A stretch of DNA of 36,925 bases, from assembly GCA_040877415.1 (NCBI GenBank), contig JBBDNV010000037.1, positions 1 through 36,925 on the forward strand, given 5' to 3'. The notes beneath the pieces were generated by a model. That model saw only the letters and a list, made by a program, of their open reading frames with translations, made no database searches and was not told the DNA's origin. The number at the start of each line of letters is the position of its first letter. The stretch's first letter is position 1. The position numbers and the translations under genes are program-made. Positions 1 through 7,223 of this stretch are shown one piece after another. Origin of the DNA: JBBDNV01 sp040877415 (lineage in GTDB: Bacteria; Planctomycetota; Planctomycetia; Pirellulales; PALSA-1355).

Positions 1-79
1 TCAGTTCATCACGCTAGCGTCCGGAGAACCGCTAAATTTTGATGCGATTGCCGTGTCAACGAAGGCCCGTTTTCGCGCG

Positions 80-85
80 TATAAT
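80..85 (+). promoter_or_regulatory. Possible -10 box upstream of archease
   Basis: A perfect TATAAT lies 57 bases before the archease start codon. I see no TTGACA-like -35 at the usual 16-18 base spacing, so this is only a -10 match. The rest of bases 1-142 holds no supportable gene; minus-strand frames here run antisense into archease. Confidence 0.35.
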
Positions 86-142
86 TCGCCAAACACCGGC
101 CGCCTCGGCGACCTGCTGGCCTCGATTTGAGCGATTCGCCAG

Positions 143-556
143 ATGCCATTTGAAATCTTCGAGCACACTGCCGACCTGGGCTTGCGCGTCCGCGCCGACG
201 ATTTGAACACGCTGATGGCCGACGCCGCGCGCGGACTGTTCTCGATGATCGTGTCCGATCTCGATAGCGTTCGCCCCAGCGAGTCGATTCCAATTGCCGT
301 GAAAGGCGAAGCGTCGGAGCTGCTGCTGCTCGATTGGCTGAGCGAATTGCTTTACATTTACGAGGTGCGCCGCCTGCTATTGTCCGAGTTTAAGGTTCAA
401 GTCGGTCCGTCGGGCCTGGTGGCCACCGCCGCCGGCGAGCCGATCGACCCGGCCAGGCACGCCTTGGACCACGAAGTCAAGGCGATCACCTACCACGGCC
501 TGAAACTCGAACAGCGGGACGGCCATTGGCTGGCCGAAGTGATCGTCGACATTTGA
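143..556 (+). CDS. Archease, RtcB activating cofactor
   Basis: A 137-residue protein of normal archease length. Archease speeds guanylylation and turnover of the RNA ligase RtcB, and is cytoplasmic. The N-terminal HTADLGLRVRA segment matches the family's conserved HTADxGxxV stretch, followed by an acidic DDLNTLMADAARGLF helix. The C-terminal part has DHEVKAITYHGLKL, the second conserved block, which carries the acidic and His residues used for metal binding in characterised archeases. The gene ends 44 bases before rtcB on the same strand, so the two are probably cotranscribed, and this pairing supports both calls. The ATG at 143 is the only start that keeps the MPFEIFEHTAD beginning typical of the family. 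Nothing looks truncated. Confidence 0.93.
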   Translation: MPFEIFEHTADLGLRVRADDLNTLMADAARGLFSMIVSDLDSVRPSESIPIAVKGEASELLLLDWLSELLYIYEVRRLLLSEFKVQVGPSGLVATAAGEPIDPARHALDHEVKAITYHGLKLEQRDGHWLAEVIVDI

Positions 557-600
557 GAGATGCTAGCTAGAGAAATCACAAGAGCCCCGTCGGTGTCGCA

Positions 601-2064
601 ATGCCCAAGGAAAAGTTTCACGGACCGCTCGAGCGCATTGACGCCGTGTCGTGGCGCATCCCGAAATCGTATCGCGCTGGCATGCGCGTCGACGGCATCG
701 TCTATGCCAGCGACGAATTGATCGGCTCGATTCGCGAGGACCAGGCGCTCGAGCAGGTGGCCAACGTCGCGTTCCTGCCGGGCATTCAGGTGGCCAGCCT
801 GGCCATGCCCGACATTCACTGGGGATACGGCTTTTGCATCGGCGGCGTGTGCGCGACCGATCCGGACGAAGGGGGCGTGATCTCGCCGGGCGGGGTCGGC
901 TACGACATCAATTGCGGTGTGCGCCTGGTGCGTTCCAATCTGACGAAGCGCGACGTCGAGCCGGTGCAAACGCGGTTGGTCGAAGAACTTTACCGCCAGG
1001 TTCCGACCGGCACGGGCCGCGGCGGCAAGTATCGCTTTTCGCCCGCCGAGCTGCGCCGCCTGATGGGCGAAGGGGTCGGCTTTCTCGCCGGCCGCGGACT
1101 GGCGGTCGAAAGCGACCTGGAACACACCGAAGCGCGCGGACGATTGCCCGGCGCCCAGCCTGACTATGTCAGTGGGCGGGCCCTCGAGCGCGGCTACGAT
1201 CAGTGCGGCACGTTGGGATCGGGCAATCATTTTCTCGAAGTGCAGTTCGTCGACTCGATCCACGACGCGGCGGCCGCCCGGGCCATGGGGCTGGCCAAAG
1301 ACATGGTGGTGGTATTGATCCACTCCGGCTCGCGCGGACTGGGCTACCAGGTTTGCGACGACGCCCTGAAAATGCTGCGCGGGGCGCCGGCGAAGTACGG
1401 CATCGAGCTGCCCGACCGGCAACTGGTCTGCGCGCCGATCGAGAGCCTCGAAGGCCGGCAATACATCGGCGCCATGTGCGCCGCGGCCAACTTCGCCTGG
1501 TGCAACCGCCAACTGCTGATGTGGCAGACCCGCGAGTGCTTCGAAACCATCTTTGGCCGCCCGTGGCAGGAGCTGGGCATGAGCCTCGTGTACGACGTCG
1601 CGCACAACATCGCCAAGCTCGAAGAGCACGCCGTGGGCTCGAAGCAAAAGCGCCTCTGGGTGCATCGCAAGGGAGCCACCCGGGCATTTCCGCCGAATCA
1701 TCCCGAAACGCCCGACGCCTATCGGGCGATCGGCCAGCCGGTGATCATTCCCGGCGACATGGGCCGGGCGAGTTGGGTGCTCGTGGGGCAGGAAGGAAGC
1801 ATGCAGCGCACCTTCGGCACGGCCTGTCACGGCGCGGGCCGGCTGATGAGCCGCACCGCGGCCGTGAAACACGCGCAAGGCCGCCGCATCGATCGCGAGC
1901 TGGCCGCGCGCGGCGTTATTGCGCGGGCCCGCAGTTGGAAAGGCCTGGCCGAAGAGCAACCCGCCGCGTACAAAGACGTCGACCTGGTGGTGGAAGTCGT
2001 CCACCAGGCAGGCCTGGCCAAGAAAGTCGCCCGGCTCCGCCCGATCGGCGTCATTAAGGGGTGA
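601..2064 (+). CDS. rtcB: RNA-splicing ligase RtcB
   Basis: A 487-residue RtcB. It joins RNA ends with 2',3'-cyclic phosphate or 3'-phosphate to 5'-OH, using GTP and Mn2+, and works in tRNA or rRNA repair. Visible metal ligands are D102 and C105 (YDINCGVR), H210 (GSGNHFLEV), H241 (HSGSRGLGY) and H335 (VAHNIAKLEEH). The guanylylated histidine is H410 in CHGAGRLMS. The C terminus RPIGVIKG is the usual RtcB end, so the protein is complete. Upstream archease supplies the activating factor; no rtcA or rtcR regulator is visible here. Length is close to the archaeal-type, archease-dependent form and longer than E. coli RtcB. Its exact RNA substrate cannot be told from sequence. A long antisense frame across the gene is a codon-bias shadow. 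Confidence 0.97.
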   Translation: MPKEKFHGPLERIDAVSWRIPKSYRAGMRVDGIVYASDELIGSIREDQALEQVANVAFLPGIQVASLAMPDIHWGYGFCIGGVCATDPDEGGVISPGGVGYDINCGVRLVRSNLTKRDVEPVQTRLVEELYRQVPTGTGRGGKYRFSPAELRRLMGEGVGFLAGRGLAVESDLEHTEARGRLPGAQPDYVSGRALERGYDQCGTLGSGNHFLEVQFVDSIHDAAAARAMGLAKDMVVVLIHSGSRGLGYQVCDDALKMLRGAPAKYGIELPDRQLVCAPIESLEGRQYIGAMCAAANFAWCNRQLLMWQTRECFETIFGRPWQELGMSLVYDVAHNIAKLEEHAVGSKQKRLWVHRKGATRAFPPNHPETPDAYRAIGQPVIIPGDMGRASWVLVGQEGSMQRTFGTACHGAGRLMSRTAAVKHAQGRRIDRELAARGVIARARSWKGLAEEQPAAYKDVDLVVEVVHQAGLAKKVARLRPIGVIKG

Positions 2065-2171
2065 ATCGCTGCGCTTGACCCGTCGCGCCGGGCGCTCTAC
2101 GATCAAAAAACACTTGCTCCCATCTAAACCGTTCCGGTTCAAGTACCGAACAAAGTGTCCTTTAGACAATC

Positions 2172-2188
2172 CCCCGGCGAAGCCGGGG
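2172..2188 (+). repeat. Palindromic GC hairpin (dispersed type)
   Basis: A perfect 7-base stem CCCCGGC/GCCGGGG with a GAA loop sits directly before the Shine-Dalgarno AGGGAG (2191-2196) of the PQQ-protein gene. It has no U-run, so it is not a standard terminator. Its GGCGAAGCC core resembles short palindromes that I recall as common in planctomycete intergenic DNA. It could shape the 5' UTR of the downstream mRNA. Confidence 0.5.
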
Positions 2189-2204
2189 CTAGGGAGATGC
2201 CGAT

Positions 2205-3560
2205 ATGTTCGTTCGCGTTGTCAGTTGTTTCCTCGTGTCGATGTTGGCGATCTTTTTGTCCGCGCGACTTGGCGCTCAGGAAAACTGGCCGCAGTTTCGC
2301 GGCGCCGATTCGTTGGGCATCGCGACCCATCCCAACTTGCCGGACACCTGGTCCGACACTGAAAACGTGCTCTGGAAGAGCGACGTTGCGGGCCGCGGCT
2401 GGTCGAGCCCGATCGTGTGGGGCGACAAGATCTTTCTGACCACCGTGGTCAACCTGGGTGAAGACGACGCCCCGAAGAAGGGCCTTTACTTCGGCGGCGA
2501 GCGCAAGAAACCGCCCGAGGCCGAACACCAGTGGAAATTGATCTGCCTCGACCTCGCCGACGGAAAGGTCATTTGGGACCAGACTGCCCACGCAGGCGTT
2601 CCGACCACGACCCACCATCTGAAAAACAGTTACGCCTCCGAAACGCCGGTCACCGACGGCCAGCGCGTTTACGCCTATTTCGGCAACGTGGGCGTGTTCT
2701 GCTATGACCTGGACGGCAAGCTGCTGTGGAAGAAGGACGTCGAGCCGCACAAGACGCGCTACGGTTGGGGCACCGCCGCTTCGCCGGTCATCTACAACGA
2801 CCGCCTGTACCTGGTCAACGACAACGACGAGGAATCGTACCTGTTGGCCCTGGATGCCAAGACGGGCGAACAGGTTTTCCGGGTCGAGCGCGACGAGAAA
2901 AGCAACTGGGCCACGCCCTACGTCTGGAAAAACAGCCAGCGGACCGAGCTTGTCGTTCCCGGCACCGGAAAAAACCGAGCTTACGATCTGGAAGGCCGCC
3001 TGTTGTGGGAATTGGGACCGATGTCGAGCATCACGATTGCCACGCCCTATTCCAACGGCGATACGCTCTATATCAGCTCGGGTTACGTGATGGACAAGAA
3101 GAAGCCGATTTACGCAGTCCGGCCCGGCGCCTCGGGCGACATCAGTCTGGAGGCCGACGCGACCAGCAACGACTACATCATTTGGTCCAAGCCGGGGGTC
3201 GGTCCCTACAATCCCTCGACGCTGCTGTACGGCGACTTTTTGTACGTGCTTTACGACCAGGGATTCTTCGCCTGTTTCGACGCCAAAACCGGCGAGGATG
3301 TGTATGCCAAGGAGCGCATCCCCGATGGCAAGGCATTTACCGTTTCGCCCTGGGCGTACCACGACAAGGTTTTCTGCCTCAATGAAGACGGCGTGACGTT
3401 TGTGATCGCGGCCGGCGCGAATTTCGAAATCCTGCACACCAACAAGCTGGCCGAAGACGACATGTGCATGGCCACGCCGGCCATCGTGGGCGACAAGCTG
3501 TTGATTCGCACCTCGGCGCGGGTCTATTGCATCCAGAAAGACGCCAGGCCGGCCGGCTGA
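2205..3560 (+). CDS. Exported PQQ-like beta-propeller protein
   Basis: A 451-residue secreted protein. Residues 1-25 form a signal peptide (basic start, hydrophobic VVSCFLVSMLAIFL, cleavage near ARLGAQ). The mature part starts WPQFRGADSLGIA, the hallmark of the planctomycete outer-membrane-biogenesis/BamB-like PQQ_2 group. It continues through repeated blades with patterns such as LICLDLADGKVIWD, VFCYDLDGKLLWKKD, LLALDAKTGEQVF, YDLEGRLLWELG and FACFDAKTGEDVY. These blades form a WD40-like propeller; there is no evidence that PQQ is actually bound or that the protein is an enzyme. AGGGAG 8 bases before the ATG supports the start. A palindromic hairpin precedes it and an inverted-repeat element follows. 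The role is unknown; a scaffold or binding function in the periplasm is my inference. Confidence 0.85.
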   Translation: MFVRVVSCFLVSMLAIFLSARLGAQENWPQFRGADSLGIATHPNLPDTWSDTENVLWKSDVAGRGWSSPIVWGDKIFLTTVVNLGEDDAPKKGLYFGGERKKPPEAEHQWKLICLDLADGKVIWDQTAHAGVPTTTHHLKNSYASETPVTDGQRVYAYFGNVGVFCYDLDGKLLWKKDVEPHKTRYGWGTAASPVIYNDRLYLVNDNDEESYLLALDAKTGEQVFRVERDEKSNWATPYVWKNSQRTELVVPGTGKNRAYDLEGRLLWELGPMSSITIATPYSNGDTLYISSGYVMDKKKPIYAVRPGASGDISLEADATSNDYIIWSKPGVGPYNPSTLLYGDFLYVLYDQGFFACFDAKTGEDVYAKERIPDGKAFTVSPWAYHDKVFCLNEDGVTFVIAAGANFEILHTNKLAEDDMCMATPAIVGDKLLIRTSARVYCIQKDARPAG

Positions 3561-3650
3561 TTGCGCTGGGCCCCTTCCGTCCATTGGGCCCGGCCGTTAC
3601 CATCCGGAAGCGCACGCGCGCGTTTCGCATCACGGACGCTCTTGATTACC

Positions 3651-3746
3651 AACCCGAAGCGCCAGCGAGGGAGAATCGCACAAGACGGTCCATCACGCGA
3701 GAAGGAGAATCGCGCCAGCAGCGGACCCTCGCTGCCGCTTCGGGCT
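3651..3746 (+). repeat. Inverted-repeat (MITE-like) intergenic element
   Basis: Left arm CCCGAAGCGCCAGCGAGGG (3653-3671) and right arm CCCTCGCTGCCGCTTCGGG (3726-3744) are reverse complements with one mismatch in 19. They enclose about 54 bases in which GAGAATCGC occurs twice (3671-3679 and 3706-3714). No transposase is present. Arms of this CCCGAAGCG...GCGAGGG kind recur in planctomycete intergenic regions as far as I recall. The element lies between the PQQ-protein stop and the helicase start and could form a long hairpin in either transcript. Confidence 0.75.
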
Positions 3747-3766
3747 CGTAGGACTGCTCCCCCCCC

Positions 3767-5842
3767 ATGCCTCACGGACTCAATCCCGCTCAACACGCCG
3801 CCGTGACGACCCTTTCCGGGCCGCTATTGGTGTTGGCCGGCGCCGGCACCGGCAAGACGCGCGTCGTGACGCACCGCGTCGCCGAATTGATCCGGCGCGG
3901 CACGCGCCCCGGGCGCATTCTGGCCGTGACGTTCACCAACAAGGCGGCCGGAGAAATGCAAAGGCGGGCCGCCGCGCTGATCGGCAAGTCGCTGGGCGAG
4001 AAGCCCGAGGTCTCCACGTTTCACTCCCTTTGCGTGCGTATTCTTCGCCGCCACGCGCCGCGGCTGGGCTATCCGGCCCGATTTGCCATCTACGACCGGG
4101 GCGACTCCGAAAGCGTCGCGCGCGGCGTGCTGCGCGAAATCAAAGTGCCCGACGGCGTGCTGCGGCCCGGCGAATTGCTGTACCTCATCGGCCGTTGGAA
4201 AATGCACTCCTTTCGTCCCGAAAAAGCGGCGGCGCTCGCGCAAACCGACAAGGAGCACCTGGCCTCGATGGCCTACCGGCGCTATCAGCAGGCGCTCGCT
4301 CAGGCCGGCGCCCTTGATTTCGACGACCTGCTCCTGTGCACCGAAGAGCTTTTCGCCCGCTTTGCCGACGCCCGGGCCGCCGAAGCCGCGCGCTTCACCC
4401 ATTTGCTGATCGATGAGTATCAGGACACCAACGCCAGCCAATATCGCATCGTGCGGGCATTGGCCGAGCGGCATCGCAATTTGTGCGTCGTGGGCGACGA
4501 CGATCAATCGATTTACGGCTGGCGCGGGGCCGACGTGTCGCACATCCTCCGCTTCAAGCACGACTGGCCCGACGCGAAAGTCGTGCGGCTGGAAGAAAAC
4601 TATCGTTCGACCGAGCCGATTCTCACGCTGGCCAATCGGCTGATCCGCTACAACCGTCTGCGTCACGACAAGGTGCTGCGCCCTGCGCGCACCGGCGGCG
4701 AGAAGCCGAAGATTCTTCAGTGCCAGGACGCCGAAGCCGAAGCCCGGTTCGTCGTCGAGGACATCCGGGCCCGGCTGGCCTCCGGCGCGCAGGAGCGCGA
4801 CTTCGCGGTGTTATTTCGCACCAACGAACAGCCGCGCCCCTTCGAAGCCGAGTTGCGCAAGGCCAAATTGCCGTACGTGCTCGTGGGCGGGCAGTCGTTT
4901 TACGACCGCAAGGAAGTGCGCGACGTGCTTTCGTACCTGAAGCTGCTCGTCACTCCCAGCGACGAAATCGCGCTGCGCCGCGTTATCAACACCCCGGCTC
5001 GCGGCATCGGCCGCCGCGCTCAAGAAGCGCTGGTCGGGAAAGCCGTGGCCGCCGGCAAGCCGCTGTGGGAAATTCTGCCCGCGGCCGCCGGGCTCGAAGG
5101 CGTTTCGCCGGCTGCGGCCGAAGCCGCCCTCCGCTTGCGACAGTTGATTGAACAGTTTCGCGCGCGGCTTGCCCGCGATTCGCTCGTCGAGGTGGCCTCT
5201 AGCTTGATCCGCCAGATCGGCTATCAGGACGAGTTGTCGCGGTTGTACGCCGATCCCGCGGAGCGGCAAGCCCGTTGGGTGGCCGTCGAAGAGGTCGTCA
5301 ACACGCTGGCTGATTACCAGAAGCGCGCGCGGCGCCCCACGCTGGCCGGTTTTCTCGACGAAGTGGCCGTCGGAGACCGTGAAATTGAGCTCGAAAAGGA
5401 TCGAGAGCTCGCGCGCAATGCGATCGCACTGATGACGCTGCACAGCGCCAAGGGGCTCGAGTTTCCGCACGTCTACCTGGTGGGCATGGAAGAGGGGCTC
5501 CTGCCGCACCGCAAGTCGATCGAAACCGACGACGCACAAATCGATGAAGAACGGCGCTTGTGCTACGTCGGCATCACCCGGGCCCGCGATCACCTGACGA
5601 TTTCACTCGCGCTTTCGCGGATGAAATGGGGCAAGCCGCGCCCGACAAAACCTAGCCGGTTTCTGTTCGAGCTCACCGGCCAGGCCGACACCCTGCGCCC
5701 TAAAGGCGCCCGTCCTCCTTTGCCACGCAAGCGGTCGAGACGATTGGCCGTCGGCAAAGGCCCGGGTGCGGCTCTGGCGCCCCCCGCCGGCAAACCGGCT
5801 CAGCCGGCGAAAATCGCTCCCCGTTCGCGGCCCGCCAAATGA
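3767..5842 (+). CDS. ATP-dependent DNA helicase, PcrA/UvrD/Rep type
   Basis: A 691-residue superfamily 1A 3'-5' helicase for repair and replication restart. Motifs in order: Q motif LNPAQ (Q9), Walker A AGAGTGKT (K30), Ia TFTNKAAGEM, Walker B LLIDEYQDTN (D216, E217), motif III VVGDDDQSIYGWRGAD, motif IV LEENYRST, motif V LMTLHSAKGLEFPHV and motif VI ERRLCYVGITRA. The UvrD 2A/2B insertions are present between motifs. The C-terminal 60 or so residues are basic and Pro/Ala-rich (RPPLPRKRSRRLA), like the disordered tails of PcrA/UvrD that bind RNA polymerase or partners. The ATG at 3767 gives the standard GLNPAQ start. PcrA and Rep cannot be told apart with certainty. The gene stands alone, 145 bases before the SbcCD-like pair. 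Confidence 0.95.
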   Translation: MPHGLNPAQHAAVTTLSGPLLVLAGAGTGKTRVVTHRVAELIRRGTRPGRILAVTFTNKAAGEMQRRAAALIGKSLGEKPEVSTFHSLCVRILRRHAPRLGYPARFAIYDRGDSESVARGVLREIKVPDGVLRPGELLYLIGRWKMHSFRPEKAAALAQTDKEHLASMAYRRYQQALAQAGALDFDDLLLCTEELFARFADARAAEAARFTHLLIDEYQDTNASQYRIVRALAERHRNLCVVGDDDQSIYGWRGADVSHILRFKHDWPDAKVVRLEENYRSTEPILTLANRLIRYNRLRHDKVLRPARTGGEKPKILQCQDAEAEARFVVEDIRARLASGAQERDFAVLFRTNEQPRPFEAELRKAKLPYVLVGGQSFYDRKEVRDVLSYLKLLVTPSDEIALRRVINTPARGIGRRAQEALVGKAVAAGKPLWEILPAAAGLEGVSPAAAEAALRLRQLIEQFRARLARDSLVEVASSLIRQIGYQDELSRLYADPAERQARWVAVEEVVNTLADYQKRARRPTLAGFLDEVAVGDREIELEKDRELARNAIALMTLHSAKGLEFPHVYLVGMEEGLLPHRKSIETDDAQIDEERRLCYVGITRARDHLTISLALSRMKWGKPRPTKPSRFLFELTGQADTLRPKGARPPLPRKRSRRLAVGKGPGAALAPPAGKPAQPAKIAPRSRPAK

Positions 5843-5996
5843 CGACCGGCGTGCTGGCGCCCACTCGGGCCAGACGCGCTGGTCGAGAAATGAGGTTCGC
5901 TCGGTTCAAACTCATGTGGCCCGTTTTGCCCCGCTTGGGTAAACTTCCAAATTGCACTAGGCCCGGGGATCTACTTGCGCGCTTGGGATGATAGCG

Positions 5997-7223
5997 ATGG
6001 ACCGATCCTTTCGTTTCTTGCACGCCGCCGACTTGCATCTGGAGCGGCCGCCGCGCGGACTGGGCGAGGTTCCCGACCATTTGCGATCCGTGCTCGCCCT
6101 AGCGCCCTATCGAGCGGCCGAGCGCGTTTTCGACGCGGCGCTCAAGCGCCAGGTCGATTTTGTCGTGCTTGCCGGCGACGTGGTCGATCCGCAGTTGGCC
6201 GGTCCGCGGGCCCTCGTGTTTCTCAACGAGCAGTTCGACCGGCTGGCCGGCCAGGGGATCAAGGTCTATTGGGCCGGCGGCCGCGCCGACAGGTTCGAGC
6301 AATTCGTCGACGCCTGGCCCCTGAGCGACAACGTTCTTCGTTTTCCGCGCAAGCGCGTCGAGCGGGTCGTGCACCTCCGCGGCGGCGAACCGCTTGTGCA
6401 GATTCTGGGCACCAGCACGCCGCGGCGAAAACGCATCGCCACCGCCGATTTCGCGCCCGACTCGAGCGAATTGTTCGCGGTGGCCGTCGCCTACGGCAAG
6501 ACCGATGCCGAAGCGCTCGCGCGGCACTCGGTCAACTACTGGGCGCTGGGCGGTGAGCATCCGCGCCGTTCGCTGTTGCGCGGAGCGGCGACGGGGCTCT
6601 ACTGCGGCACGCCGCAAGGCCGCCGCCCCCGCGAATCGGGACCGCACGGCTGCACCCTGGCGCAGGTCGACGAAACCGGGCGCGTGCGCACCACCTTCAT
6701 CCCCACCGACGCGGTGCGCTATGGCAACGAGCGCGTCACGGTCGACGAGTCGACCACGTGCGAGCAACTGTTTCAGATTCTCACCGCGCGCGCCGGCGAA
6801 TTGCTGGTCGATCCGTTTGGCCCCCATTGGATCGTCCGCTGGAAAGTGGTGGGCAGCCGCTCGCTGGCCGACCGGTTGCGCGTCGGCAAGTGGTCGGCCG
6901 ACGTCGTCGCTCGCCTGCGGGCCGAGCACGCGGCCAAGCGCCCCGGCGCCTGGACCGTGAGCGTCGAAGCCGCCTCGGCCGAAGACGTGCCGGCGGAATG
7001 CTACGACGAGGAGACCTTGCTCGGCGAATTCCTGCGCACCGTGCGGCACTACCAGGAACATCCCGACGAGCCGCTCGCCCTCGAAGCCTTTTTGGCCGAA
7101 CGACACGCCGGGGGGCGCCTGGGTGCGGCGACGCTTGACGAACCGGCCGTGCGGCGCCGTGTGCTGGCCGAGGCCGCGGCTCTGGGCGTCGAATTGCTCC
7201 GTCCGCGGGAGGGCGGATCATGA
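5997..7223 (+). CDS. YhaO/SbcD-like phosphoesterase, degenerate site
   Basis: A 408-residue calcineurin-like phosphoesterase of the Mre11/SbcD/YhaO group, which normally cuts DNA ends together with an SMC-like ATPase. Motif I (D12-L-H14 in HAADLHLE) and motif II (G60-D-V-V-D64) are intact. Motif III, usually GNHD, reads GRAD (95-98); the motif IV His is replaced (AVAVAYGKT); and motif V, usually GHxH, reads GGEH in YWALGGEHPR. Several metal-2 and catalytic residues are therefore missing. The fold looks kept, including a C-terminal capping domain. The stop overlaps the YhaN-like start by 4 bases (ATGA), so the two are translationally coupled. I chose ATG 5997 because a GGG lies 9 bases upstream; ATG 5988 is the alternative. 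It may be structural rather than a nuclease. Confidence 0.85.
   Translation: MDRSFRFLHAADLHLERPPRGLGEVPDHLRSVLALAPYRAAERVFDAALKRQVDFVVLAGDVVDPQLAGPRALVFLNEQFDRLAGQGIKVYWAGGRADRFEQFVDAWPLSDNVLRFPRKRVERVVHLRGGEPLVQILGTSTPRRKRIATADFAPDSSELFAVAVAYGKTDAEALARHSVNYWALGGEHPRRSLLRGAATGLYCGTPQGRRPRESGPHGCTLAQVDETGRVRTTFIPTDAVRYGNERVTVDESTTCEQLFQILTARAGELLVDPFGPHWIVRWKVVGSRSLADRLRVGKWSADVVARLRAEHAAKRPGAWTVSVEAASAEDVPAECYDEETLLGEFLRTVRHYQEHPDEPLALEAFLAERHAGGRLGAATLDEPAVRRRVLAEAAALGVELLRPREGGS

Noticed and set aside
490..2169. Minus-strand frame of 559 codons across rtcB
   Set aside because: Antisense to a clear RtcB; a product of GC-rich codon bias with no family motif.
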